Translations under genes and position numbers: made by a program
The notes under the pieces: model-generated
Told to the model about the DNA's origin: nothing
The model's database searches: none
What the model saw: only the letters and a program-made list of their open reading frames with translations
NCBI GenBank assembly: GCA_001516025.1
Contig: LOEU01000035.1
Coordinates: 107,018-171,017, forward strand
Direction: 5' to 3'
Source: a bacterium BRH_c32
GTDB lineage: Bacteria; Bacteroidota; Ignavibacteria; Ignavibacteriales; Melioribacteraceae
DNA: 64,000 nt
Part shown: positions 54,455 to 63,364 of the stretch, in pieces
Numbering within the stretch: position 1 is the stretch's first letter
Layout: each line of letters begins with the position of its first letter

Positions 54455-57037
54455 ATGATTCTTCGTAAACTATTTTTTCTCCTTTTTGTCGTTTCGTCGC
54501 TCGGCGCTCAATCATATCAGTACATTTTTCCGAAGCCGGAGACCGAATATCACCGTAAGGGGTGTAATATTATTTTACGATTTGGTGAAAAGATAAATAA
54601 TATCGATAGAATAACTGCCACGGAGAAATTTTTAATTAGAGGAAGTAAGAGTGGGATTCATAAAGCTGATGTTATTATCTCGACCGATGAATATACATTA
54701 ATTGCTGATCCAATTAATGATTTTACAGAGGGTGAAACTGTCTTTGTTAGTTTTGACGGCGGAATAAGGACGGATAATGGCGTTCTTCTTCCTTCGGTTG
54801 AATTTAGTTTTACGATAGCACAAAATGAGATTCCAAAAGAAAAATTTTTACGTTATGAATTTAATAGACGTGATTCAATCAATGGAATTTCTGAGAATAG
54901 ATTAGAATTAGATTTGAAAGAATCGAATCTAGGATCAGCAAACACGATTCAATCTATAAACGGAATCGTAGTCCCATCCGATTATCCCGAAGTGAAAATT
55001 GAGATAAATAAAAACCCAGCTCCCGGTTATATTTATATGAATAATTGGGGTGGAACGCCTTATATAATGATACTCGATGGAGACGGTACACCGCTATTTT
55101 ATAGAAAGATGCCATCACGTGCACGTGATTTTAAAATTCAATCCACCGGTGAAATGACTTATCGGCTTGCAGAAGGGTATGATAAATTTTTTGGAATGGA
55201 TTCCGGGTTCAATGTGATTCGTGAATATACATGCGGTTCTTATGGAACCGATGAGCATGAGCTCATTCTCCAATCGAATGGTAATGCTTTAATGATTGCT
55301 TTAGAATGGCGGCAGATAGATATGAGCAAGCTCGTTCCTAATGGTAAGACAAATGCTACGGTAGTCGGCAATCACATAGTAGAAGTTGATAAAAATAATA
55401 ACATTGTTTTTGAATGGAGATGCTGGGATAATTATAAAATTACCGATGCGATTGGAATAGACTTAACGGCAAGCTATATCGATTATATTCACGCGAATGC
55501 TATCGATATAGATAAAGACGGTAATTTATTAGTTTCGGCGAGACACCTTAGCGAAATAACAAAAATAAATAGAACGACCGGAGAGATGATCTGGCGACTT
55601 GGCGGACCCGGCAATAAGAATAATCAATTTACTTATGTCAATGATTCATTTAATGGACCTTCGTGGCAGCATGATATCCGCTCGGTAGGTAATAATCATT
55701 ATACAATATTTGATAATGGAAACTTTCATAATCCAAAAATTTCGAGAGCTGTGGAATATGTTATAGATGAAGCAAATAAAACTGCTTCATTAGTGTGGGA
55801 ATATAAAGATCAAAAAAAATATTATACAAGTTGGATGGGTAATGCGCAGCGTCTGCCAAACGGGAACACACTAATTTGTTGGGCAGATGGTTCACTTCCT
55901 AAAGTCTCGGAAGTTACTCCTTCAGGAGAGAAAGTTTATCAGTTAGATTTTGTTGAAAAATATCATTGCTATCGTGCATTCAAATTTAATTCTTTAGGAA
56001 AAGCATCTATACCATATCTAACCGCTGAATCTTATACCGATAGGATAAGATTAATTTTTAATAAGTTTGGCGATCGCGATGTTGCATCCTATGATATATA
56101 TGCCGGTAAATCAGAAAATAGCTTAATTAAAATTGGCAATACAAAAGAATTATATTTTGAAACAGAATCGTTAGATAATAATAATGATTATTATTTCGCA
56201 GTAAAAGCCATTTATTCCTCGGGTAATTCAAGCGAATTTTCTAATAAAGAAAAAGTATTTGTAAGATTTATTGCTCCCGGTACTAATATGCTATTAAATG
56301 GTGATTTCTCATCCGGTAAAGATAATTGGGTATTTCAAACCTTCGAGCAGGCAAATGCAAATTTGATAATTACATCGAATAACGAGGCATTTATTAACGT
56401 TTCAAATAGCGGATCAAGCGATTGGAATATTGAATTAATTCAAAAAAATATTTCTGTCGTAAAAGGGAAAAAGTATCATTTTCAATACGATGCCGCAGCA
56501 GGAGATTCGAGAGTTTTTTATCCTCGTATAACCCGAGATGGCGGTAACTATGATGATTATAGCCGAATTGGTGCAGTGGCACTCGGCAAAACTAAAAAAA
56601 CTTTCACACACGTTTTTACTATGAATTACGAAAGTGATTTTAAAGCCCGTTTAATATTTCAATGCGGTGGATATAATCCATCGATTCTTATAGATAACGT
56701 AATATTCAAAGAAGATGATTTTGCGGATGCTGATGAAGATTATAATATTTTGCCCGATAGTTTCGGTTTGATAGGAAACTATCCTAATCCTTTTAATCCT
56801 AATACCATAATAAAATATTCGCTACCTTCTTATGGCACCGTTCGTCTTTCAATATATAATTTATTAGGCGAAATGATTACCGAAAAATTATTAACTCATT
56901 CTTCTGGCGGTATTTATGAATACAATTTTAATGGGGTTAAATTTGCTTCGGGAATCTATATTGCTACTATCGAAAGACTTTCGGGTAATTTTGAAAATAC
57001 TCGTTTATCAAAACTGAAAATGATATTGATAAAATAA
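54455..57037 (+). CDS. Arylsulfotransferase-like protein with T9SS sorting domain (first of tandem pair)
   Basis: 860 residues. Signal peptide 1-18. A Big_5-like N-terminal domain (about 20-125) precedes an ASST-type beta-propeller of about 160-520. The four residues I recall as active-site in E. coli AssT have counterparts: H268 (DEHELIL), H346 (IHANAI), R363 (SAR) and H406 (QHDIRS). Then come a fibronectin-III-like domain (about 520-605), a CBM-like jelly roll (about 612-755) and a T9SS type A domain (about 770-860, NYPNPFNPNTIIKYSLP). ASST enzymes move sulfate between phenolic esters; surface display would be unusual. Followed after 15 bases by a paralog. Confidence 0.9.
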   Translation: MILRKLFFLLFVVSSLGAQSYQYIFPKPETEYHRKGCNIILRFGEKINNIDRITATEKFLIRGSKSGIHKADVIISTDEYTLIADPINDFTEGETVFVSFDGGIRTDNGVLLPSVEFSFTIAQNEIPKEKFLRYEFNRRDSINGISENRLELDLKESNLGSANTIQSINGIVVPSDYPEVKIEINKNPAPGYIYMNNWGGTPYIMILDGDGTPLFYRKMPSRARDFKIQSTGEMTYRLAEGYDKFFGMDSGFNVIREYTCGSYGTDEHELILQSNGNALMIALEWRQIDMSKLVPNGKTNATVVGNHIVEVDKNNNIVFEWRCWDNYKITDAIGIDLTASYIDYIHANAIDIDKDGNLLVSARHLSEITKINRTTGEMIWRLGGPGNKNNQFTYVNDSFNGPSWQHDIRSVGNNHYTIFDNGNFHNPKISRAVEYVIDEANKTASLVWEYKDQKKYYTSWMGNAQRLPNGNTLICWADGSLPKVSEVTPSGEKVYQLDFVEKYHCYRAFKFNSLGKASIPYLTAESYTDRIRLIFNKFGDRDVASYDIYAGKSENSLIKIGNTKELYFETESLDNNNDYYFAVKAIYSSGNSSEFSNKEKVFVRFIAPGTNMLLNGDFSSGKDNWVFQTFEQANANLIITSNNEAFINVSNSGSSDWNIELIQKNISVVKGKKYHFQYDAAAGDSRVFYPRITRDGGNYDDYSRIGAVALGKTKKTFTHVFTMNYESDFKARLIFQCGGYNPSILIDNVIFKEDDFADADEDYNILPDSFGLIGNYPNPFNPNTIIKYSLPSYGTVRLSIYNLLGEMITEKLLTHSSGGIYEYNFNGVKFASGIYIATIERLSGNFENTRLSKLKMILIK

Positions 57038-57052
57038 ATTGAGGAATTAATT

Positions 57053-59947
57053 ATGAAAAAAATGTTTACTATTTTAATTTTTATACTGATTACAGGAGCG
57101 AATGTTTTCCCGCAATCGGTAATCGGATACAAGTATGTATCTCCCCTCCCCGAATCAAAATTTAATTCGAGAGAAGAAACAATAATTTTCAGAGATGGGA
57201 ATACCATTAATCCTTCATCACTTGCAAATGGGAGAATAAGAGTATATTCGGATAACAAAAAATATGAAGGAACATTTATATTATCTACTGACAGAAAGAC
57301 AGTCATATTCGATCCGAAAGAAAAATTTGCTCCTTCAGAAAAAATAACCGTGATGTATCTAGGTGGAATTAAAAATACATTAGGTAAGGAATTAAAACCG
57401 TTCAAATTTAGCTTTTATGTTACTTCACTCGATAAGCCGTTCGTAGTTCCTAAACTCGCCGGTAGATATTATGATGATGAAAATGGATCTTCGTTAACTC
57501 CCGAAATGAACTACAAAACAAAGAATACCAAGAGTATCAAAAGCATTATGGATGTCCCTGCTGATTTTCCTAAGATAACTATGAACGTCAATGATAGCAC
57601 TGCTTTTGATGGGGCTACATTTCTAACGGTATCCACCGCTGCACCGAACATCGGATATTATTATATGATAATTGATAATAACGGTAACCCAATATTTTAT
57701 GATAAAGCCGAGGAAGGATCAGAAAATTTTCACATGCTGCCGAACGGTAACACTGTAATTAATGAAGAACTTACACTTCACGGATGGGCAGGGGGTAGTG
57801 AATCAAATTATTTAATTCTGGATTCTAATTTCGCTCATATAGATACTTATCAAATGAAAAATGGTTATATGGCTGATTCGCATGAATTTTTAATGCTTCC
57901 TAATGGACATGTGATAATGAACTGTTATGACTTACAGCCTGTTGATTTAAGTAGCGAAGTAGAAGGAGGCAAGCCAAATGCTATGGTTGCCGGTTCGGTA
58001 ATGCAAGAGCTTGATAATGATAAAAATGTTGTCTTCCAATGGAGAAGCTGGGACCATTTTAATTATCTCGATACTTATTTTAATACAACTCTTTCTGCTT
58101 TCGACCCTATCCATATTAATTCAATTGAATTAACAGTCGATGGTAATCTTCTTATCTCATCGCGAAACTTAAATGAGATAACGAAAATAAATCGACAGAC
58201 GGGCGATATTATTTGGCGGCTCGGCGGAAAAAATAATCAATTTACTTTTATCGGAGAAGATGAAACAAATAAACCGTTATACTTTTCACGAACTCACGAC
58301 GTTCGTCAGCTCCCGAATGGAAACATAACCGTATTCGATAATGGAATGGATCGAAAATCGGCAAAGTTCTCAAGAGCAATCGAATATAAAATAGATGAAG
58401 TAAATAAAACAGCAGAATTAGTTTTTGACTATAGACACTTACCTGATATATATGCACAGTTTCAAGGGAGTTTTAGAAGACTTCCAAATGGGAATATGTT
58501 TATCGGATGGGGAAGTGCTTCGGGCGGCGGAAGTCCTGCTTTCACTGAAATTACTCCCGACAAAAAAGTAGTATCCGAAATGACTTGGTTACCCACAGGT
58601 TTAGTAAGCTACCGCGCATTAAAATATCCTAAAGAATTTCTAAAACCGCAGGCTAATATTGATCAATACGAAATTGCATTAAATAATAGTTATGAATTTA
58701 ATGAAGATGGCGATAGCACATTCGTTACAATGAATATTAAAAGTATTTCTGGAGAGGGATATAACAAAATAAATATAAAGAAATTTAATTTAGCACCTTT
58801 CAATCCTCAGTTTTTAGGACCGTCTCCATTGGTATATCAATATCGATTCTATATCTCTAATTCTGCAATAAATTCGATAACCGCAGAATTGTTGATCGAC
58901 TTGAAAAATTTTAGTCGTATCTCCGATCCCTCAAAAGTAATAATATATCATAGAGAAAATTTAGAACAGGGGCTTTTTCTTCCTTTGCCGACTTCTTATA
59001 ATCCGGTCAGAGGTGAGCTAAAGGCTACAATGAATAAATTCGGTGAATTTATTTTAGCCACTCCGAATGCTTTTGTTATCGTTGCCAATCCTAAAATTAT
59101 TTATCCCGTAGATAAAGGAAAAATAAATCAAACTCTACCAGTTACTCTAAAATGGAATAGCGATGGCGAGGTTACTTCTTATAATTTGCAGGTTTCATTA
59201 AAAGATGATTTCTCAGAGCTTTTGGTTAGTGAAACGAATCTTATGGCAAGTAAATTTTATATCCCCTCGTTAGAACCGTTACAAAATTACTACTGGAGAG
59301 TTAAGTCATTTAATGATTCAGGCGAAAGTGAATGGACTAATAGTATGTTTTCTACTATTGCTCCTTTTATAAAAATTTTAGAGCCTAATGGCGGAGAGAC
59401 AATTGTTTACGGTCAAAAGTATTATATAAAATGGGATGATAATATTAATGAATCGGTAAGAATTAAGCTATTTAGAGATGATCATGTTCACATGATGATA
59501 ATAGATTCGGTTGCAAGCGATAGAGCTTATTTATGGGAGCTTGGTGGTAATGGATTTATTTCCAATGGTGATAAATATCGAGTCCATATTGAGAGCAGAT
59601 TTAATAATAATATCAATGACATAAGCGATGCTATGTTTACGGTGCAAAATGATCTTTCAGAGGTTAGAGAGAATGAATTACCAAAGGAATTTTCCATTGC
59701 CCAAAATTATCCCAATCCTTTCAATCCTTCAACAACGATTGATTATGAGCTGCCAAAATCATCTTTTGTTACAATAAGCGTATATAATATTTTGGGTAAA
59801 GAGATAGCGACACTCGTTGAAGGTGAGAAGAGTGCGGGTTATTATCAGGTAACTTGGAATGCCGAAAATCTTCCAAGCGGAATTTATTTCTATACATTTA
59901 AAGCCGGTAATAAAATTGCTACGAAAAAAATGATTTTGGTGAAATAG
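57053..59947 (+). CDS. Arylsulfotransferase-like protein with T9SS sorting domain (second of tandem pair)
   Basis: 964 residues and a paralog of the preceding gene. Signal peptide 1-22. Big_5-like N-terminal domain, then the ASST propeller with H277 (DSHEFL), H354 (IHINSI), R371 (SSR) and H415 (THDVRQ). The ending IWRLGGKNNQFTFIG matches its neighbour closely. C-terminal part: a beta domain, a fibronectin-like segment with YYWRVKSFNDSGES, a second Ig-like domain with PNGGETI, and a T9SS type A domain (NYPNPFNPSTTIDYELP to KKMILVK). Only one cysteine is visible in the whole protein, so the disulfide used by E. coli AssT is absent. Confidence 0.9.
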   Translation: MKKMFTILIFILITGANVFPQSVIGYKYVSPLPESKFNSREETIIFRDGNTINPSSLANGRIRVYSDNKKYEGTFILSTDRKTVIFDPKEKFAPSEKITVMYLGGIKNTLGKELKPFKFSFYVTSLDKPFVVPKLAGRYYDDENGSSLTPEMNYKTKNTKSIKSIMDVPADFPKITMNVNDSTAFDGATFLTVSTAAPNIGYYYMIIDNNGNPIFYDKAEEGSENFHMLPNGNTVINEELTLHGWAGGSESNYLILDSNFAHIDTYQMKNGYMADSHEFLMLPNGHVIMNCYDLQPVDLSSEVEGGKPNAMVAGSVMQELDNDKNVVFQWRSWDHFNYLDTYFNTTLSAFDPIHINSIELTVDGNLLISSRNLNEITKINRQTGDIIWRLGGKNNQFTFIGEDETNKPLYFSRTHDVRQLPNGNITVFDNGMDRKSAKFSRAIEYKIDEVNKTAELVFDYRHLPDIYAQFQGSFRRLPNGNMFIGWGSASGGGSPAFTEITPDKKVVSEMTWLPTGLVSYRALKYPKEFLKPQANIDQYEIALNNSYEFNEDGDSTFVTMNIKSISGEGYNKINIKKFNLAPFNPQFLGPSPLVYQYRFYISNSAINSITAELLIDLKNFSRISDPSKVIIYHRENLEQGLFLPLPTSYNPVRGELKATMNKFGEFILATPNAFVIVANPKIIYPVDKGKINQTLPVTLKWNSDGEVTSYNLQVSLKDDFSELLVSETNLMASKFYIPSLEPLQNYYWRVKSFNDSGESEWTNSMFSTIAPFIKILEPNGGETIVYGQKYYIKWDDNINESVRIKLFRDDHVHMMIIDSVASDRAYLWELGGNGFISNGDKYRVHIESRFNNNINDISDAMFTVQNDLSEVRENELPKEFSIAQNYPNPFNPSTTIDYELPKSSFVTISVYNILGKEIATLVEGEKSAGYYQVTWNAENLPSGIYFYTFKAGNKIATKKMILVK

Positions 59948-59966
59948 CAGACAAAGGAATGCTTAG

Positions 59967-60410
59967 TTATAAAATTACGATAGTGATTCCCTCGTTCTTC
60001 TTGTTATAATCGGAATCATTTTTTAAGAAAGGATTTTTCCCGGTAAAAAGTTCAGTTTCGGGATAGATTGAACCGAACTTTTCGCCGGGAATAAAACCTT
60101 TGATGTATTTATCTCTTTTCATTTTCGATATGGAGGAGTGGATACTGATTTTAATTGCTCCGCCTTTACCGGTAGAACCATATCCATGAATTAATTTTAC
60201 TGCTTGCAGCTTTCTATGCCGTGCGCTATCGAGTTTTAATTTCAGCTTCTCTCGAGCTTCTTCTACTGTAGGCATACCTACTTTTAGATTAATGGTTTCC
60301 AGATAACTTGTTTTATCCGAAGTTCTGCGGCGGGATAAATTCCCGCCGCAGAATGGACACGAAGCCATCGCCTTCTCAATCTCATTCCCACACGTATCGC
60401 AGGTAAGCAT
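59967..60410 (-). CDS. Zinc-ribbon plus Smr-domain protein
   Basis: 147 residues. The N-terminal zinc ribbon has C4, C7, C18 and C21 (CDTC, CPFC). An Smr-like domain follows, with the NLKVGMPTVEEAREKLKLKL helix and the HGYGSTGKGG loop. The Smr signature is usually HGxGxG; here it is HGYGSTGKGG. Smr domains are nucleic-acid nicking or RNA-binding modules in MutS2 and ribosome-rescue proteins; the zinc-ribbon fusion suggests an RNA or ribosome role. It ends 20 bases from the convergent arylsulfotransferase gene. Confidence 0.85.
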   Translation of the reverse strand: MLTCDTCGNEIEKAMASCPFCGGNLSRRRTSDKTSYLETINLKVGMPTVEEAREKLKLKLDSARHRKLQAVKLIHGYGSTGKGGAIKISIHSSISKMKRDKYIKGFIPGEKFGSIYPETELFTGKNPFLKNDSDYNKKNEGITIVIL

Positions 60411-60494
60411 AGTTAAAACTCAGGATATCTATTTGTTAAATTATGTTTTAATTTATCTAACCCAAAAAGTAGTTTCATGCATCTATCTCTATTT

Positions 60495-63200
60495 TTATTT
60501 CAATTCTGAAACCATCTTTCCGCCGCCCATTGATGCAGGCATGCTAATTTCAGATTTAAGTGTTTGTCTCTGATCCGAATCGGAAATCCAAAATAGATTT
60601 TCACTCGTTCCGCCAAGTTCCTTAAAAGCCACTTTGAATGATTTTTGTTTCTTGCCGGCAATTGTAACTTCTTCAATAGCTTTTACTTCGATATTCACTA
60701 ATTTTACATTCTGTTCATTAGCGTCATAAAAGCGTAATAGAGTTTTATATCCTTCTGCTAATGGCAATGAAGCGATAGCAAGTTCAAAATTAGCTCCATC
60801 TGCTAAAGTCGGCGCATCAAAATCTTTTGCTACATCCGATTTCCCAGCCATTCCCATAATAAAACCTTTTACACCCTTTGCGGTATAATCAAGTTTTACG
60901 GCTTCCATACCCATTTGCTCAGTAGCACGGCTAATTGGTAAAAGTGTTGCGGCATCCATAACATATTTATCTGTCATACTGCCCATTGGCGTATTAGCCA
61001 CGTCTGTTACAATTAATTTGCCGGATTCAATCTTTATTTCACGGGTAACATCGAAATCGATATTTTGTCCCATCATTGAAAGGGAAGTTTTATAATTTGA
61101 TTTGCCTGTTTTTAGTTTAGAAGAATCGAATGAAGGTAAATCGCCTGATTTTGCTTTCTCTTCAGCACCTTTATCCACTTCAGGTAACTTTACATCTTTA
61201 ATATCAACAGTCAATTCCGCAAGACGGGTTTTTATTTCCGGTTTAATATCTTCCTGGAATCTACCATCTATATGTTTCGCAAGGAATCTTTCAATACGTG
61301 CAAACATTGCAAGACGATTTAGTTTTCCCGCATATCCATGTCCCTCATCTTTTGCTAGGAGATATTCTACGTTGCGATTTAAATCACGCAATGTAGCAAC
61401 AATCTGATCCGATTCAGCTTGTTTTACTCTTGGATCATTTGCTCCTTGAATTACAAGCAGCGGAACTTTGATATTTTTTGCTGAATTAAGAGGTGATTGT
61501 TTTTCGAGCATAGCTCTTTCTTCTGGAATATTTGGATTTCCTACTCTTACATGGAACTGTTTTACTACCGGTTCCCAATAAGCCGGAATAGAATTTAATA
61601 AAGTAATGATATTCGATGGACCAACTATTGATACGCCTGCAGCATATAAATCAGGTGTAAAAGCCACTCCTGCTAATGTAGCATATCCGCCATAAGAGCC
61701 GCCCATTATTACTACTTCTTTAGGATTAGCAATTCCTTTATCTACAAGATACTTAACGCCATCGGTTAAATCATGCTGCATAGAGCCAGTTCCCCATTGC
61801 TTGTTTCCAAGATTGAGGAATTTTTTGCCGTATCCGGTAGAACCTCTAAAATTAGGCGAAAGCACTGCATAGCCTCTATTAGCAAGGAACTGAGCAAGTG
61901 AATTATATCCGAAATAATCTCGTGCCCAAGGACCGCCATGAGGCAAAATGATTGTTGGAAGATTCTTTGCTTCGAGACCTTTAGGTGTTACTAGATAAGC
62001 AGGAATCTCTACTCCATCGCGAGCTTTATAACGTACCGGTTCCATTGGAGCAAGATATTCTGTTGGAAGATCGGGTCGTGATTTATAAAGTAATTCTACT
62101 TTATTCTTTTTTCTGTCGTATAAATAAACCGAACCGGGATCGATATCGCTTGCTACGGCTACTGTTAGTAACTGCTCGTCATCTGTCATAGAGGTAAGAG
62201 ATATTTCTCCATCGGGTAATAGTTTTTTTAAATCAGCAAAAAGCTTTTCATAAGTTTTATCTTTCCAATAGTAACGAGTTCTATCGCCAGTATAAGTAGT
62301 TCCAACTAATTTATGCGTGATATCAGAAAAAACAGCACCGCCTAAATCCACCTGATTCTCAGGGTCTGATTCTATTACTTCAATTTCACCGGTTGCTAAA
62401 TCAATCAATTCAAGACGTGCTAAATCAACATCCGCACCTTTATTAACGTTTAGATAAAGTTTTTTATTATCCGGTGTAAAACCTTCTACTCCGAGTGTTT
62501 CTTCATTATTAACGGTTAGTAAAGGGACTAATTCTTTGCCATTGATTTTTAGTAGTTCAGTACCGCCATCGGCTGTCTGTCTGATAGCAAGATTAATATT
62601 TCCCTGCCAATCAGGAATAAATCCGGCGAGCTTATCTTCATTTTTTAGAACTAATGTTCTTTCGCCCGTTGTAAGGTTAAGTTTATATACATCGTGATAT
62701 TGTGGTTCACGGTCATTAATACCAATTAAAATTTCATTTGGTGTTTCTTTTGGTACGGACATTATATAGACTCTTACTTTTTCGAGCGGAGTAAGATCTT
62801 TAGCTTTAGGAACACCGGTTTGGCTTTCGGGTGCAGCTTTAGGATCAACTGCATAAACGCGGAAATTTTCATCTCCTCCTTGATCCTGTGAATAAAGGAT
62901 GTAACGGCTATCGCGGCTCCAGAAATATCCGCTTACCGGACGTTTTGTATCTGCTGTCATTGGACGAGCATTCTCGAATGGTTCGTCAATTCCTTTTACC
63001 CATATATTCATTACATCCTTATATGGTTTGCGGAATGCGATAAACTTACCATCGGGGGATAATTGACCGCCGGATAATTGAGGATCGCCAAAAAATAATT
63101 CGATATCAATTATTGGCGGTAATTTTTGTGTTTGTGACATTACTACTCCTGTAAATAAAAACAATATCATTAGAATAGAATAGATGAGACTTTTTTTCAT
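60495..63200 (-). CDS. S9-family peptidase with extra C-terminal domain
   Basis: 901 residues. Signal peptide MKKSLIYSILMILFLFTG and on to VMSQ. I start at the ATG of 63200, preceded by GAGGGA; the frame can be extended to 63254 but adds 18 residues that overlap the promoter. A TolB-like propeller (about 25-375) precedes the alpha/beta hydrolase domain with a complete triad: S502 (GGSYGGYAT), D589 (GANDPRV) and H621 (DEGHGYAG). After about residue 675 an additional domain of about 225 residues continues (SNYKTSLSMMGQNIDFDVTR onward), resembling DUF3108 or lipoprotein-sorting folds. It is probably periplasmic and degrades peptides. It has a clear promoter upstream. Confidence 0.93.
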   Translation of the reverse strand: MKKSLIYSILMILFLFTGVVMSQTQKLPPIIDIELFFGDPQLSGGQLSPDGKFIAFRKPYKDVMNIWVKGIDEPFENARPMTADTKRPVSGYFWSRDSRYILYSQDQGGDENFRVYAVDPKAAPESQTGVPKAKDLTPLEKVRVYIMSVPKETPNEILIGINDREPQYHDVYKLNLTTGERTLVLKNEDKLAGFIPDWQGNINLAIRQTADGGTELLKINGKELVPLLTVNNEETLGVEGFTPDNKKLYLNVNKGADVDLARLELIDLATGEIEVIESDPENQVDLGGAVFSDITHKLVGTTYTGDRTRYYWKDKTYEKLFADLKKLLPDGEISLTSMTDDEQLLTVAVASDIDPGSVYLYDRKKNKVELLYKSRPDLPTEYLAPMEPVRYKARDGVEIPAYLVTPKGLEAKNLPTIILPHGGPWARDYFGYNSLAQFLANRGYAVLSPNFRGSTGYGKKFLNLGNKQWGTGSMQHDLTDGVKYLVDKGIANPKEVVIMGGSYGGYATLAGVAFTPDLYAAGVSIVGPSNIITLLNSIPAYWEPVVKQFHVRVGNPNIPEERAMLEKQSPLNSAKNIKVPLLVIQGANDPRVKQAESDQIVATLRDLNRNVEYLLAKDEGHGYAGKLNRLAMFARIERFLAKHIDGRFQEDIKPEIKTRLAELTVDIKDVKLPEVDKGAEEKAKSGDLPSFDSSKLKTGKSNYKTSLSMMGQNIDFDVTREIKIESGKLIVTDVANTPMGSMTDKYVMDAATLLPISRATEQMGMEAVKLDYTAKGVKGFIMGMAGKSDVAKDFDAPTLADGANFELAIASLPLAEGYKTLLRFYDANEQNVKLVNIEVKAIEEVTIAGKKQKSFKVAFKELGGTSENLFWISDSDQRQTLKSEISMPASMGGGKMVSELK

Positions 63201-63250
63201 ATCTGTTCCCTCTGTTATTAAATGTTTTAATATGTATATGAATCCCTCAT

Positions 63251-63268
63251 ACAAAGATAAATCTTTGT
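63251..63268. repeat. Small inverted repeat overlapping the S9 peptidase promoter
   Basis: ACAAAGAT (63251-63258), a 2-base spacer and ATCTTTGT (63261-63268) form an exact 8-base palindrome over the -7 box. It could be an operator or two facing promoter elements. Confidence 0.45.
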
Positions 63269-63283
63269 ATATAAATAGAACAA
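63252..63283 (-). promoter_or_regulatory. Candidate Bacteroidota-type promoter of the S9 peptidase
   Basis: On the minus strand TTG (63281-63283), 21 bases, then TATCTTTG (63252-63259). The box ends 51 bases before the start codon, leaving a moderate leader. It is the best spaced of the promoter matches in this window. Confidence 0.5.
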
Positions 63284-63364
63284 ATCAATCATTAATTTAG
63301 TTCTTTTATTGAAGTTACAAAATAAAATAGGTTTATTTGTGAATTGAATAAAATAAGATAAAAA

